Below, piece by piece: positions 36,255 through 44,358 of a stretch of 64,000 bases of DNA. Source of the stretch: Bacteroidota bacterium (GTDB lineage: Bacteria; Bacteroidota; Bacteroidia; JAHEXY01); the NCBI GenBank assembly GCA_023251875.1, contig JAHEXY010000004.1, positions 229,294-293,293 of the forward strand, given 5' to 3'. The notes under the pieces are model-generated. The model did not search any database and was not told where the DNA came from. It saw only the letters and a program-made list of their open reading frames with translations. How positions within the stretch are numbered: the stretch's first letter is position 1; every line of letters starts with the position of its first letter. Made by a program: the position numbers and the translations under genes.

Positions 36255-37427
36255 TTAATGTAAAATTTGACGACTAATTACTAATTTTTGTATTTCAGAA
36301 GTACCCTCCCCGATTGTACATAGCTTAGAGTCACGGTAATACTTCTCAACCGGAAAATCTTTGGTATATCCATAACCACCAAATATTTGCACTGCTTCAG
36401 TAGCCACTTTTACAGCTACTTCAGAAGCATAATACTTAGCCATTGCAGCCTCTTTGGTCATTTTCATACCTTTATTTTTCATGTCTGCTGCACGGTAAAT
36501 AAGTAATTCAGAGGCTTCTATTTCGGTAGCCATATCCGCCAATTTAAATGCTATTCCCTGAAAATTAGAGATGGGTTGGCCAAATTGTTGACGTTCTTTT
36601 GAATACTTAATAGCTGCTTCATAAGCGCCTTTAGCAATACCTAAAGAAAGAGCCGCAATAGAAATACGCCCCCCATCCAATACTTTCATAGCTTGAACAA
36701 ATCCATCGCCTTCTTTACCCAACATATTACTTTTATGTACGCGGCAATTTTCGAAAATAAGTTCTGTAGTTTCAGAAGCTCGCATGCCTAATTTATTTTC
36801 TTTACGACCGGCTTTAAAGCCCGGAGTGCCTTTCTCAATTGCAAAAGCACTCATACCATGAGAATCTCCTTTTTCACCGGTACGCACAATAACTACGGCA
36901 ATATTGCCTGATTTTCCGTGGGTAATAAAATTTTTACTTCCGTTGATTACATAATAATCACCATCTTTTACTGCTGTAGTTAACATCCCTCCTGCATCAG
37001 AGCCTGTACCCACCTCTGTTAAGCCCCATGCTCCAATCCACTCACCACCGGCTAATTTCGGTATCCATTTGCGTCTTTGTTCTTCAGTAGCAAAAGTAAA
37101 AAGATGGTTGGTACAAAGTGAATTGTGTGCAGCCACTGAAAGCCCTATAGATCCACATACTTTGGCTACCTCTTCAATTACTTTAACATATTCTAAATAG
37201 CCCATACCGGCACCTCCATATTCAGTTGGGATAAGAACGCCCATTAAACCCAGTTTTCCCATTTCATGAAATAGATCAACCGGAAATTCTTGCGTTTCAT
37301 CCCACTCCATCACATGTGGTCGAATATTTTTTTCCGCAAAATTTTTGACCATATCGGCCACCATTTTTTGGTTTTCGGTAAAATCAAAACTCATTGCTTG
37401 TCCTACGGCATCTGCTGTTGCTTGCAT
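36255..37427 (-). CDS. Acyl-CoA dehydrogenase
   Basis: This 390-aa flavoprotein has the acyl-CoA dehydrogenase layout: N-terminal helical domain ([19 protein letters not shown]), the [20 protein letters not shown]/substrate segment, and a C-terminal helical domain ending [20 protein letters not shown], where the Glu of GEGTSEIQ is the usual catalytic base. It likely oxidises short- or medium-chain acyl-CoA in the cytoplasm. Two starts are possible, 37427 and Met12 ([10 protein letters not shown]) at 37394; the latter matches family N-termini better. It lies 11 bp downstream of apt. Confidence 0.93.
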   Translation of the reverse strand: MQATADAVGQAMSFDFTENQKMVADMVKNFAEKNIRPHVMEWDETQEFPVDLFHEMGKLGLMGVLIPTEYGGAGMGYLEYVKVIEEVAKVCGSIGLSVAAHNSLCTNHLFTFATEEQRRKWIPKLAGGEWIGAWGLTEVGTGSDAGGMLTTAVKDGDYYVINGSKNFITHGKSGNIAVVIVRTGEKGDSHGMSAFAIEKGTPGFKAGRKENKLGMRASETTELIFENCRVHKSNMLGKEGDGFVQAMKVLDGGRISIAALSLGIAKGAYEAAIKYSKERQQFGQPISNFQGIAFKLADMATEIEASELLIYRAADMKNKGMKMTKEAAMAKYYASEVAVKVATEAVQIFGGYGYTKDFPVEKYYRDSKLCTIGEGTSEIQKLVISRQILH

Positions 37428-37438
37428 GATATATTGTT

Positions 37439-37966
37439 TTAGTAATTGATTAAACTAATAACTTGATCTGAATATTTTTTTAACACATCTCTTCCCTTTA
37501 AAAAATCGAGATTGATCAGAAACGCAAAACCTGCTATTTTTCCTTTTTGCATTTGAATCAATTCAGCAGCAGCTGCGGCTGTGCCACCTGTAGCCAATAA
37601 ATCGTCATGAATTAACACCCTACTACCTGGTTTTACCGCATCAATATGCATTTCAACAGTGGCAGTACCGTATTCTAAACTATATTCATACGAATTGGTT
37701 TGGTATGGCAATTTACCTTTTTTACGCACCGGAATAAATGGAATTTGTAATTTATTGGCAAGCATAAAGCCAAATAAAAATCCACGAGCTTCAACACAAG
37801 CCAATGCATCAGGTTTTAAAACGGCAACTTTTTTAGCCATTTCATCTATAATTTCAGAAGAAAGTACATGATCTTTTAAAATAGGCGTAATGTCTTTAAA
37901 CATGATTCCTTTTTTAGGAAAATCAGGCACATCACGAACTGCAGATTTTATTTTTGCGTCTAACAT
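37439..37966 (-). CDS. apt: Adenine phosphoribosyltransferase
   Basis: This 175-aa enzyme has [23 protein letters not shown] at its start, the RGF base-contact segment, and the PRPP-binding loop [17 protein letters not shown]. It converts adenine and PRPP to AMP for purine salvage, complementing punA in this window. It is 11 bp upstream of the acyl-CoA dehydrogenase gene on the same strand. A GC-rich palindromic element lies 13 bp beyond its start codon. Confidence 0.95.
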   Translation of the reverse strand: MLDAKIKSAVRDVPDFPKKGIMFKDITPILKDHVLSSEIIDEMAKKVAVLKPDALACVEARGFLFGFMLANKLQIPFIPVRKKGKLPYQTNSYEYSLEYGTATVEMHIDAVKPGSRVLIHDDLLATGGTAAAAAELIQMQKGKIAGFAFLINLDFLKGRDVLKKYSDQVISLINY

Positions 37967-37978
37967 TTAAATTTTTTA

Positions 37979-38014
37979 GCCCTCACCCTGCCCCTCTCCC
38001 AAGGGAGAGGGAGG
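37979..38014. repeat. GC-rich palindromic element, copy 4 (intergenic)
   Basis: CCCTCACCCTGCCCCTCTCC runs into CAAGGGAGAGGG between apt and the ComEA-like gene. Confidence 0.85.
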
Positions 38015-38024
38015 CTTGGAATTA

Positions 38025-38798
38025 TTATTTTAAAGATAAATATGGTTTCAATTTTTTGTATTGCTCATCAGTAATAAATACTGCATTTCTAACATCCTCA
38101 ATTCTCTCAAAATTACCAGCTTGCTTGCGGTAATTAATGATTTCTTTTGCTTTATCATAATGCAAATAGGGATGTTTACCCATAAGCTGAACATCGGCAA
38201 AGTTAATATTTATCTTTTGAATTGCATCAGGGTTTACACTTATAAAAGCCTGAATACTTTGATACAAAACAGAATCTACACCGTATACTTCTTTCAATTG
38301 GTCCTTAGAAGTAAAACCACCCAACATATCGCGGTATTTGATAATGCGAGAAGCAAAAACTTTTCCAATACCTTTGAGTTGCATAAGGGCAGTTGTATCA
38401 GCAGAATTTAATTCAATAACATCAGCCCAAGCCCATTCGGCCGAAGCCCTTCCCCCAGCCCCTTCCCTTAGGGAAGGGGAGTTGTACTTCGAATCACCTT
38501 TTGTGTAATAATTTTTAAAGTTTTCTTTTTTATAGTTATAAGAATAGTTTTTGCCCTTGTATTTATCTTGATAGGCTTCATTTAATGAATCTTTAAATTC
38601 TTGTTGTGCTATAGCACGTGCAGTATAAAATGAATCTATTTGTTTTTCAAACGGAGAAAAATCTGTTTTTTTTTGAGGAATAAGATAATCGAAAGAATAA
38701 AGCACTACAATCAACAATAAAATAATGCTTATAAATACAATGCTGCCTCTACGTTCTGTTCTGGAAAAAGTGAAGTAATCTTTGAGATGGGGAAACAT
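38025..38798 (-). CDS. Membrane-anchored helix-hairpin-helix protein (ComEA-like) with in-frame repeat insert
   Basis: This 257-aa protein has one transmembrane segment (GSIVFISIILLLIVVLYSF) near the N-terminus and two HhH regions: ELNSADTTALMQLKGIGKVFASRIIKYR and ININFADVQLMGKHPYLHYDKAKEIINYR. HhH domains bind DNA backbone non-specifically. ComEA-type proteins capture DNA during uptake, and this could do so at the cell surface; a competence role is inferred only from the fold. Between the anchor and the first HhH, the peptide SPSLREGAGGRAS is encoded by a GC-rich palindromic element (38449-38484), in a flexible region where it should be tolerated. Confidence 0.78.
   Translation of the reverse strand: MFPHLKDYFTFSRTERRGSIVFISIILLLIVVLYSFDYLIPQKKTDFSPFEKQIDSFYTARAIAQQEFKDSLNEAYQDKYKGKNYSYNYKKENFKNYYTKGDSKYNSPSLREGAGGRASAEWAWADVIELNSADTTALMQLKGIGKVFASRIIKYRDMLGGFTSKDQLKEVYGVDSVLYQSIQAFISVNPDAIQKININFADVQLMGKHPYLHYDKAKEIINYRKQAGNFERIEDVRNAVFITDEQYKKLKPYLSLK
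38449..38484. repeat. GC-rich palindromic element, copy 5 (inside the ComEA-like gene)
   Basis: CTTCCCCCAGCCCCTTCCCT runs into TAGGGAAGGGG. It is a variant arm (CCCTTCCC instead of CCCTCTCC) but keeps the hairpin and flank layout. In frame, it encodes SPSLREGAGGR. Confidence 0.75.
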
Positions 38799-38816
38799 AA
38801 AACTATTACAAAAACA

Positions 38817-38990
38817 TTAAGCTGCTGGATTAATAATATCTCTGGCTTTCACTTTTACTATTTTACCATTTTGTGAGATAATCAATTCTTCATTATTTTT
38901 TGCAGCTTGTTGCCATAAACGCTCAAAGGCAAGTTTTACACCCAATTTAATTTTTTCTTGAATTTCTATAAGTTTATTTCTATCTGCCAT
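38817..38990 (-). CDS. Small protein, candidate partner/antitoxin of the zeta-type kinase
   Basis: A 57-aa frame with ATG at 38988-38990 begins MADRNKLIEIQEKIKLGVKL and ends VKVKARDIINPAA. It contains a helix and then ELIISQNGKIVKVKA, predicted beta strands. It starts 3 bp after the stop codon of the zeta-toxin-family gene and is surely co-transcribed. As I recall, similar small proteins follow this short class of zeta-like genes in other Bacteroidota and cyanobacteria. An antitoxin role is inferred from position and size. It is distinct from the classical epsilon antitoxin, which precedes zeta. Confidence 0.75.
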   Translation of the reverse strand: MADRNKLIEIQEKIKLGVKLAFERLWQQAAKNNEELIISQNGKIVKVKARDIINPAA

Positions 38991-38993
38991 AAA

Positions 38994-39560
38994 TTAAAAT
39001 TTAAGAACTTGAGACCAAAGGTAAGAATTATGAATTGTAAGTTTATCTAGTTTAATACATTCAGCTATTAGCTCTGGAACTGTTCCCGAATTATCGAAAA
39101 CACACCATTGGTCAACAATTGGGATAAATAATTTTTGGAGATTAATTAAGCCCTTTTTATATCTTCTATGCACAACTTCATCTTGAATATGATGTCCTCC
39201 CATTTGAACTCTTTTCTTGATACGCAAGATAGCTTCTTCAATACTATTTAACCAAAAAAATGTAAGCGATACCGAATATCCCATTTCCTGGGCTTGCTTT
39301 ACAAGATTAACATAGCTCTTTGTTGAAAGCGTAGTTTCAATTGCAAAATCTACTTTTTGGTTCAACAGCTGGTTAATTCTTTCAAGCATTAAACGGCCAG
39401 CTAAGAATGCAACAGTTTCAGGTTGAAAAGGTGAAAGCCCTGCAGCAATAGCATCAGCATTTACAAATTCCTTACATCCCAAAATTTCAGGCAATAGTGT
39501 TTCAGATGCAGTTGTTTTTCCTGCTCCATTGCAACCGGCTATAATATATAAAGTTGGCAT
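38994..39560 (-). CDS. Zeta-toxin family P-loop kinase
   Basis: This 188-aa protein starts with LYIIAGCNGAGKTTASETLL (Walker A GCNGAGKTT), then FVNADAIAAGLSPF and DFAIETTLSTKSYVNLV, as in short zeta-toxin/Doc-like kinases. TFFWLNSIEEAILRIKKRV resembles the lid region. Classical zeta toxins phosphorylate UDP-N-acetylglucosamine and block cell-wall synthesis. Whether this short form does the same is unknown. A 57-aa partner gene follows by 3 bp, and an L,D-transpeptidase gene ends 4 bp before its start. Confidence 0.82.
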   Translation of the reverse strand: MPTLYIIAGCNGAGKTTASETLLPEILGCKEFVNADAIAAGLSPFQPETVAFLAGRLMLERINQLLNQKVDFAIETTLSTKSYVNLVKQAQEMGYSVSLTFFWLNSIEEAILRIKKRVQMGGHHIQDEVVHRRYKKGLINLQKLFIPIVDQWCVFDNSGTVPELIAECIKLDKLTIHNSYLWSQVLKF

Positions 39561-39564
39561 CTTA

Positions 39565-40332
39565 TTATTTAAAAATATATTTTCCGGCCTTATCTACAGA
39601 AATTATTGGCAGTTTTTTATTGACTTCAAAATAATCATAACCTTCTTTTATATTTTTCCAAAAATTGTACAAATCATAATTTAGAGACTGAAAGCCCATT
39701 AATTTTTCCCAATCCATAAAAGCATTATCCATTTTAGCAGGAAAACTATATACTTGAATTTTAGACTGGCCATGTGAACGAGCTTCTACTGCTAAGGTAT
39801 ATACTTCTTTAATTTTATCATCCGTAATGGGAATGCAGCCAATGGTAACACAATTGCCATGTATCATTATATCTCCACCTAAATCGCCTTTACCACCTAG
39901 TATTTTATCACTTTGATTGGGATAGCTAAGACCTAAAGAAAGATAGTAGCTGCTATAAGGATTAAAAACACTTACTTCATAAAAGCCTTCAGGCACTTGG
40001 CCATCGCCTTGTTTACGTTTTGGCCCCAATTCTCCTGAGGAGGAGCAAATATCATAAGAATGAAAGAGTTTATAACTATCATCTTTTGAGGACTTAATCC
40101 ATACTTCTAATTGTGCTTCTTTTTTAAAAATTCTAATAAAAATGTTGAATGAATTTGTGTCGATATCTAAATCCTTTAATTGTGTTTTTAATACGGCCCA
40201 TTTCTCAGCATAGGCTTGTTTTACATGGGCAGATTTAAATTGTTCTGCCTTAAAATTATCATTTATTGTAAATGAAACTAGGCTTATAAAAACACAGAAT
40301 AAAAGAGTTAATTGTAGTAACCTAGTTTTCAT
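39565..40332 (-). CDS. L,D-transpeptidase (YkuD fold, YafK/DpaA-like)
   Basis: This 255-aa exported protein has a signal peptide (LLFCVFISLVSFTI). The catalytic region IMIHGNCVTIGCIPITDDKI has the HG...xGC motif of YkuD enzymes (His and Cys nucleophile). SGELGPKRKQGDGQVPEGFY upstream matches the YafK/DpaA subgroup, some of which detach proteins from peptidoglycan rather than crosslink it. It acts in the periplasm on the cell wall. The zeta-type gene starts 4 bp after its stop codon; a link between wall enzyme and zeta kinase is possible but unproven. Confidence 0.85.
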   Translation of the reverse strand: MKTRLLQLTLLFCVFISLVSFTINDNFKAEQFKSAHVKQAYAEKWAVLKTQLKDLDIDTNSFNIFIRIFKKEAQLEVWIKSSKDDSYKLFHSYDICSSSGELGPKRKQGDGQVPEGFYEVSVFNPYSSYYLSLGLSYPNQSDKILGGKGDLGGDIMIHGNCVTIGCIPITDDKIKEVYTLAVEARSHGQSKIQVYSFPAKMDNAFMDWEKLMGFQSLNYDLYNFWKNIKEGYDYFEVNKKLPIISVDKAGKYIFK

Positions 40333-40437
40333 TATATTTCTTTGGGGGATCCTTTTTATCTTATTTTTATGAATTCCCTATTGGCCAATAATTTGTTTTA
40401 TTAATATAAAAAGCAAATAAATTTAATATTTACTAAG

Positions 40438-40671
40438 CTATAAATCCCAAACACTTGTACGTTTCTCAAATAAAGATTTTTTAAGTTCTAAAACAGCAGC
40501 CATAATGAAATACACTATTACAGGAGATCCAAATGTAAAAAAGGAAAGGTAAATAAATATTAATCGAATACTTTGTGTAGAAATTTTTAATTTATCACCC
40601 CACCAAGCACAAACACCAAAGGCTTGTTTTTCGAAATAGGCAACTATTTTATTAATTATAGATTGAAACAT
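40438..40671 (-). CDS. Small PspC-domain membrane protein
   Basis: This 77-aa protein carries a PspC-like segment: AFGVCAWWGDKLKISTQSIR followed by a hydrophobic stretch (LIFIYLSFFTFGSPVIVYFIMAAVL) able to form one or two membrane helices. PspC proteins respond to envelope stress in other bacteria. No pspA or pspB gene is near. The 40333-40437 gap before the transpeptidase gene is AT-rich. Confidence 0.7.
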   Translation of the reverse strand: MFQSIINKIVAYFEKQAFGVCAWWGDKLKISTQSIRLIFIYLSFFTFGSPVIVYFIMAAVLELKKSLFEKRTSVWDL

Positions 40672-40703
40672 TTTTAAAAAATTACTGATGAAAAATAAAA
40701 CCC

Positions 40704-40722
40704 ATTAGCTAATTAGCTAATC
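40704..40722. repeat. TTAGCTAA simple repeat
   Basis: ATTAGCTAATTAGCTAATC lies beside the DUF2851 stop codon, matching the cluster at 9558-9600. Confidence 0.6.
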
Positions 40723-42103
40723 AACGAATTATCGAATTAAATAAACTGCAATTTAAGCATTTTTTATGAGAACAGTATTCATTTTTGAGCTGTAATAAGG
40801 CCTGTGAGCTATGGGCACTATCTATTTTAATTCCTAGATTTTTCCAATTTTTAATGATCGCATTATTCTCGGGTTTTAGTTGCTCCAATAAAGCCAATGC
40901 TTTGTCTTTGTATTCTTCTTTGTTTTTTTGTTGGCCGTATGTAAATAAAAAAGGAACGATGGTATTGATTATAATTAATTCTGAAGAAGCTAGCCCTAGT
41001 GATTTTTTGCTGTATTTTACCGGTTTATTAAACACATAATGCGTATTCCAATAATCAGAAACGGAAACAGTAAATAATTTGAGTAAATCATTTACATTTT
41101 TAGCTTCAATAATTTCAGAAAACAGATTACTACTCTTATAAAGTAGCTGTGCAAACTGCGCTATTCTTATGGTCGGAAAATTTGATGGTCGCAAGCGCAA
41201 AAATTTCCATTGAGAGTTGTCAATTGGATTTAGATTAAATTTTGCTTTTAGATTTTCGTATTCTCTTTGAAGAAGTTTTAAATAGCCCTCACTCTGTCCC
41301 TCCCGAAAAAACGGGACAGGTTCTCCCAAGGGAGAGGGTACCACATAGCTAAGTTCCTTGCTTAAAAATTCGGCTTGGCCGAAAAGCAAAGCTTCAATTT
41401 GAGTTAAATCATTTTTATGTTTTAAGATAATAGATAATGGCAATGATTTTGCCAACATTTCAAATGCATCAGCATTAATATTAAAACCGAAATTGCGTGC
41501 TAAACTTATGTATAAAGTCTCTTCCCAATTGTTATTGGTGTACCTAAGTAATTCGGAAATATAGGTTGATTTGCTTTCAAGTCTCTCCAACAACAATCGG
41601 ACCTCTCCCCAACCCTCTCCGAAGGAGAGGGAGCTTGGCTCCTGCAAGAAATTTTCTTTTTGCAAATTTGCATTTTTAGCTGCTAAATATGGGGCCAGTA
41701 ATTTTTCGCAAGGAATAAATTGATAGGGCTTTTGTATGGATTGATATTGTTCAATTAATTTTTGATCAATTAATTTTTTAAGTTCTATGGCAGGTATTTC
41801 TTGGCCAATATGATTTTTCACTTCTACATCATGCTCGTATGAGACATGAAGAATAGTATTGTTATAAGCAGCATCTAGTTGATGTTTGTGGTCATTCCAG
41901 TTTGAAGATTTCACATGAATTTCAACATTTCCGGCCCATAGAGTATTGCCAATTTTTATTCTGGCATTAAAAAAATCAGGGCCTGCATTGGTGTTGTGTT
42001 CTCCGGCTTTAAGGATTTCAACTTCTTCTCCATCTATTGTTTTGAGACCATTTTTACTAAAAAGTTTGAATTTCCAGATGTAGTGGAGAAAGGATTCGGT
42101 CAT
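40721..42103 (-). CDS. DUF2851 family protein with two in-frame repeat inserts
   Basis: This 460-aa protein begins MTESFLHYIWKFKLFSKNGL, with the family's GEEVEILKAGEHNTNAGPDF, and WAGNVEIHVKSSNW. DUF2851 is a Bacteroidota family of unknown function; a nuclease-like fold has been suggested by others as I recall, and I do not assert it. Two GC-rich palindromic elements interrupt it in frame: SSLSFGEGWGEVR (41598-41636) and PSPLGEPVPFFREGQSEG (41286-41340). The second also carries a nested CTGTCCC...GGGACAG palindrome. A CxxxxxxxxCxxC cluster closes the protein (YCSHKKCLNCSL), possibly a metal site. Confidence 0.85.
   Translation of the reverse strand: MTESFLHYIWKFKLFSKNGLKTIDGEEVEILKAGEHNTNAGPDFFNARIKIGNTLWAGNVEIHVKSSNWNDHKHQLDAAYNNTILHVSYEHDVEVKNHIGQEIPAIELKKLIDQKLIEQYQSIQKPYQFIPCEKLLAPYLAAKNANLQKENFLQEPSSLSFGEGWGEVRLLLERLESKSTYISELLRYTNNNWEETLYISLARNFGFNINADAFEMLAKSLPLSIILKHKNDLTQIEALLFGQAEFLSKELSYVVPSPLGEPVPFFREGQSEGYLKLLQREYENLKAKFNLNPIDNSQWKFLRLRPSNFPTIRIAQFAQLLYKSSNLFSEIIEAKNVNDLLKLFTVSVSDYWNTHYVFNKPVKYSKKSLGLASSELIIINTIVPFLFTYGQQKNKEEYKDKALALLEQLKPENNAIIKNWKNLGIKIDSAHSSQALLQLKNEYCSHKKCLNCSLFNSIIR
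41286..41340. repeat. GC-rich palindromic element, copy 6, with nested palindrome (inside DUF2851 gene)
   Basis: The flank CCCTCACTCTGTCCC and the hairpin TCTCCCAAGGGAGAGGG are separated by TCCCGAAAAAACGGGA (41301-41316), also readable as CTGTCCC/GGGACAG arms. It looks like one small palindrome inserted into another. The frame is kept. Confidence 0.78.
41598..41636. repeat. GC-rich palindromic element, copy 7 (inside DUF2851 gene)
   Basis: CCTCTCCCCAACCCTCTCC runs into GAAGGAGAGGGAG, encoding SSLSFGEGWGEVR, almost the same peptide as copy 2 in rlmD. Confidence 0.88.
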
Positions 42104-42153
42104 TGTTTAGATTGAAAGATTAAAAATTTGAAGATTGGAAAATTTAGAGATTA

Positions 42154-42318
42154 AGAGCCTGTTTAAATTTTAATTGAAAAATTTTTTTACGGATATTTTC
42201 TACCGCAAAGAACGCTAAGAAAAATTCGCAAAGTACCCAAAGAAGAAATTTTTCTTCGTGTTCTTTGTGAAAAACTTTGTGCTCTTTGCGGTTAAAAATA
42301 GAAATTTAAACAGACTCT
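42154..42318. mobile_element. MITE-like element with terminal inverted repeats and a long internal hairpin
   Basis: AGAGCCTGTTTAAATTT (42154-42170) is mirrored by AGAGTCTGTTTAAATTT on the other strand (42302-42318), a 16/17 match. The interior is a large imperfect hairpin whose arms both begin ACCGCAAAGA and end near AAGAAGAAATTT/AAATTTCTTC. It has no coding capacity. The same terminal sequence borders the 35761-35930 element, and the CGCAAAG theme recurs at 15788-15914. The adjacent 42104-42150 stretch shows degenerate ~7-bp periodicity. No transposase lies in the window. Confidence 0.72.
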
Positions 42319-42351
42319 AAAAGTAATAAATCGGTTTACTTATTCAAAAAA

Positions 42352-43608
42352 CTAAAGCTTCATACGCTGTAAAACCCTTTCAGGAATTTTTAACTCTATT
42401 TTATTTTTCTTACAAAGATTAGCATATTGCAGATAATACTTTTTTGCATTCGTTTTTTCCCCTAAATCATATAATGCATCTGCCATATTTAAATAAGCAA
42501 CTGTTCGCTCCGGGTGATGGTAAATAATTTGCTTTAGCAATACAACCGCCAAACTATCATAAGGCCCTAATTGAAGAAAATAAGCGAAGTCGTTTACTTT
42601 GGTGGTGTATTCTGGGTCGTTGGGGATGAATTGGTAACATGGAAATTTAGAATCGCTATAGTTAAGATTTACAGGACTGTGATTATCATAAATTATATAT
42701 CCCAGTTTTTCTAGTTTTCGAGCTGTATCAACAACACTCTGAAAATTACTTTGTGTTGTTATATTAACATTATGTTGATGAAAGAAATCAGTACTTGTAA
42801 GAAAAGGAAAACAATAACCATCTTTTTCATTATATATAAATAAGGGCTTATATAAAATGCTATTTGTTAAGTTAGCTGCATTCACAGTATCTCCCCTTAT
42901 TAAACTTTCCAAAGCATATTTATGAGTATAATCAAGGAAATCAAGAAATAAGTTTTGTGGGTAAAGATAGGTATCATATCCTGGATAAGGATCAGAAATT
43001 TCATAGAAGTCTTTTTGCTTAACCTTTTGCAATGCAAAAGTATATTCACCTTTTGAAAGCAGGTTTTGAATTTCTGAAATCTTTTGGTTAAACTCACTAC
43101 CTGTAACCATTTGGTCTTTTAAACGAAATTGACGACTTTCTTTGTCCCATTCAAAAACATACGTAATATAATAACCATCAACTCCAAGATCAATATCATA
43201 AAATTTAGCAGGAATTATAAGGGAGTATTCACTTTTCTTTTTTGAAGATGGTGATTCAAATTCATATTTAGTATTCAGTACCACTTTATCAAAAATTATA
43301 TTCTCATCTACTACCATTAATTGCTTTTCCCCGGCAGACGATGCTAGTATTTGAAAAATTTTATTTTTATTAGCATTATAACAACTATCATTTGAATTGA
43401 GTTCCGTAATAGATTTTAAATCTTTATTAGTAATGTTTGTATCAGATAATAATATCCAAGTATACAAATCATGATGCATTGAGTAATGAAAATCTTCATA
43501 GAGATATAACTTTTTTCCATCAACCCTTCCAATGTATCTTTTATTTTGAGCATTGGTTGAAACATAAACTATAACAAAAAGAAAGATGAGTAAAATTTTA
43601 AATTTCAT
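42352..43608 (-). CDS. Exported protein with C-terminal TPR-like repeats
   Basis: This 418-aa protein has a signal peptide (LLIFLFVIVYVSTNAQ). I recognise no named family in the first 340 residues, which are mixed and tyrosine-rich (GRVDGKKLYLYEDFHYSMHH, VFEWDKESRQFRLKD). The C-terminus (SLAVVLLKQIIYHHPERTVAYLNMADALYDLG) is TPR-like. It is likely periplasmic or surface-exposed and probably mediates protein contacts. A sigma-54-like promoter lies about 35 bp upstream, making it a possible member of an RpoN regulon with the DUF4476 gene. Confidence 0.75.
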   Translation of the reverse strand: MKFKILLIFLFVIVYVSTNAQNKRYIGRVDGKKLYLYEDFHYSMHHDLYTWILLSDTNITNKDLKSITELNSNDSCYNANKNKIFQILASSAGEKQLMVVDENIIFDKVVLNTKYEFESPSSKKKSEYSLIIPAKFYDIDLGVDGYYITYVFEWDKESRQFRLKDQMVTGSEFNQKISEIQNLLSKGEYTFALQKVKQKDFYEISDPYPGYDTYLYPQNLFLDFLDYTHKYALESLIRGDTVNAANLTNSILYKPLFIYNEKDGYCFPFLTSTDFFHQHNVNITTQSNFQSVVDTARKLEKLGYIIYDNHSPVNLNYSDSKFPCYQFIPNDPEYTTKVNDFAYFLQLGPYDSLAVVLLKQIIYHHPERTVAYLNMADALYDLGEKTNAKKYYLQYANLCKKNKIELKIPERVLQRMKL

Positions 43609-43640
43609 AGAATAGAACTTTTATTTGGTTGGCTGGCATT

Positions 43641-43660
43641 TAGCTAAAATTGTGCCACAA
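43641..43660 (-). promoter_or_regulatory. Sigma-54-like promoter
   Basis: On the minus strand TTGTGGCACAATTTTAGCTA has GG-N10-GC spacing and fits TGGCAC-N5-TTGCW, with one mismatch in the -12 box (TAGCT). It lies 33 bp before the ATG at 43608. Confidence 0.55.
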
Positions 43661-43683
43661 TCTCAAAATACCCATTTATTAAC

Positions 43684-44073
43684 TTAAGCATTTAAGTTAT
43701 TTCTAAATCTTAGTTTTATTGTTTCGCCAGTATTCTCAGCAACTAATATAAATGGAAACAAAAAATCAAAATCTTGCTGAATTATTGTTTTAATAGAACT
43801 AATGGTAAAGGAAGGATCAATGTGACCTGGCCGTAGATAAATGATGCCTAAAAATGGACTTTTATTTTGATAAATCAATTTACCAAAATCGCTATCATGT
43901 GTTAAAATTACTCTATCTTCTTTAAAAGCCATTTCAATAATGGCTTTATCTGGCATGCTCTGAAAATTTTTATCGTTGATGCTATAAATATCAATCTTAT
44001 TCTCCTTTAAAAATTCCACAACTGATTGCTGAATATTTTCATCTGCAATAAATTTAAGATTCCCCCACTTCAT
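43684..44073 (-). CDS. DUF5615 PIN-like toxin
   Basis: This 129-aa protein has the PIN-like pattern of DUF5615: LKFIADENIQQSVVEFLKE at the start (acidic D-E pair), DKAIIEMAFKEDRVILTHDSDFG with the acidic catalytic residues, and GIIYLRPGH. Such proteins are RNase-like toxins. The ATG overlaps the stop of the upstream DUF433 gene by 4 bp, the standard toxin-antitoxin coupling. The acidic residues are intact, so it may be functional. Confidence 0.85.
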   Translation of the reverse strand: MKWGNLKFIADENIQQSVVEFLKENKIDIYSINDKNFQSMPDKAIIEMAFKEDRVILTHDSDFGKLIYQNKSPFLGIIYLRPGHIDPSFTISSIKTIIQQDFDFLFPFILVAENTGETIKLRFRNNLNA

Positions 44074-44306
44074 GCTACTTTTCTTGTTTCAATAATAATA
44101 TCATTTTGCATAAAATGCGAAGCATAAAGAATGGCTTCTTTAATGGCTTCAGGAGAAAGATTTGGGTAATTAGTTGCTATTTGCGGTATTGATGCACCTG
44201 AGGCAAGTAACTCTAAAATAAAATCAACACTTATGCGCGTATTTTTTATACATGGCTTTCCTCCTAATATTTCAGGATTGGCAATAATATGATCAAATTT
44301 TACCAT
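44070..44306 (-). CDS. DUF433 antitoxin
   Basis: The start at 44306 (MVKFDHIIANPEILGGKPCI) gives 78 aa. A frame from 44330 would begin inside the -7 box. DUF433 hallmarks NPEILGGKPCIKNTRISVDFILELLASG and YPNLSPEAIKEAILYA are clear. This is an HTH-type antitoxin family that usually precedes DUF5615 toxins. It overlaps the toxin gene by 4 bp and likely represses its own operon. Confidence 0.87.
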   Translation of the reverse strand: MVKFDHIIANPEILGGKPCIKNTRISVDFILELLASGASIPQIATNYPNLSPEAIKEAILYASHFMQNDIIIETRKVA

Positions 44307-44326
44307 AATAATTTTACTGATGTTTT

Positions 44327-44358
44327 TCAAAAGTACTGCAATATCTATTTAAATCAAA
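44327..44358 (-). promoter_or_regulatory. Promoter of the DUF433/DUF5615 operon
   Basis: On the minus strand, TTTG (44355-44358), a 19-bp spacer and TActTTTGA (44327-44335) form a complete Bacteroidota-type promoter 21 bp before the antitoxin start. Confidence 0.65.
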
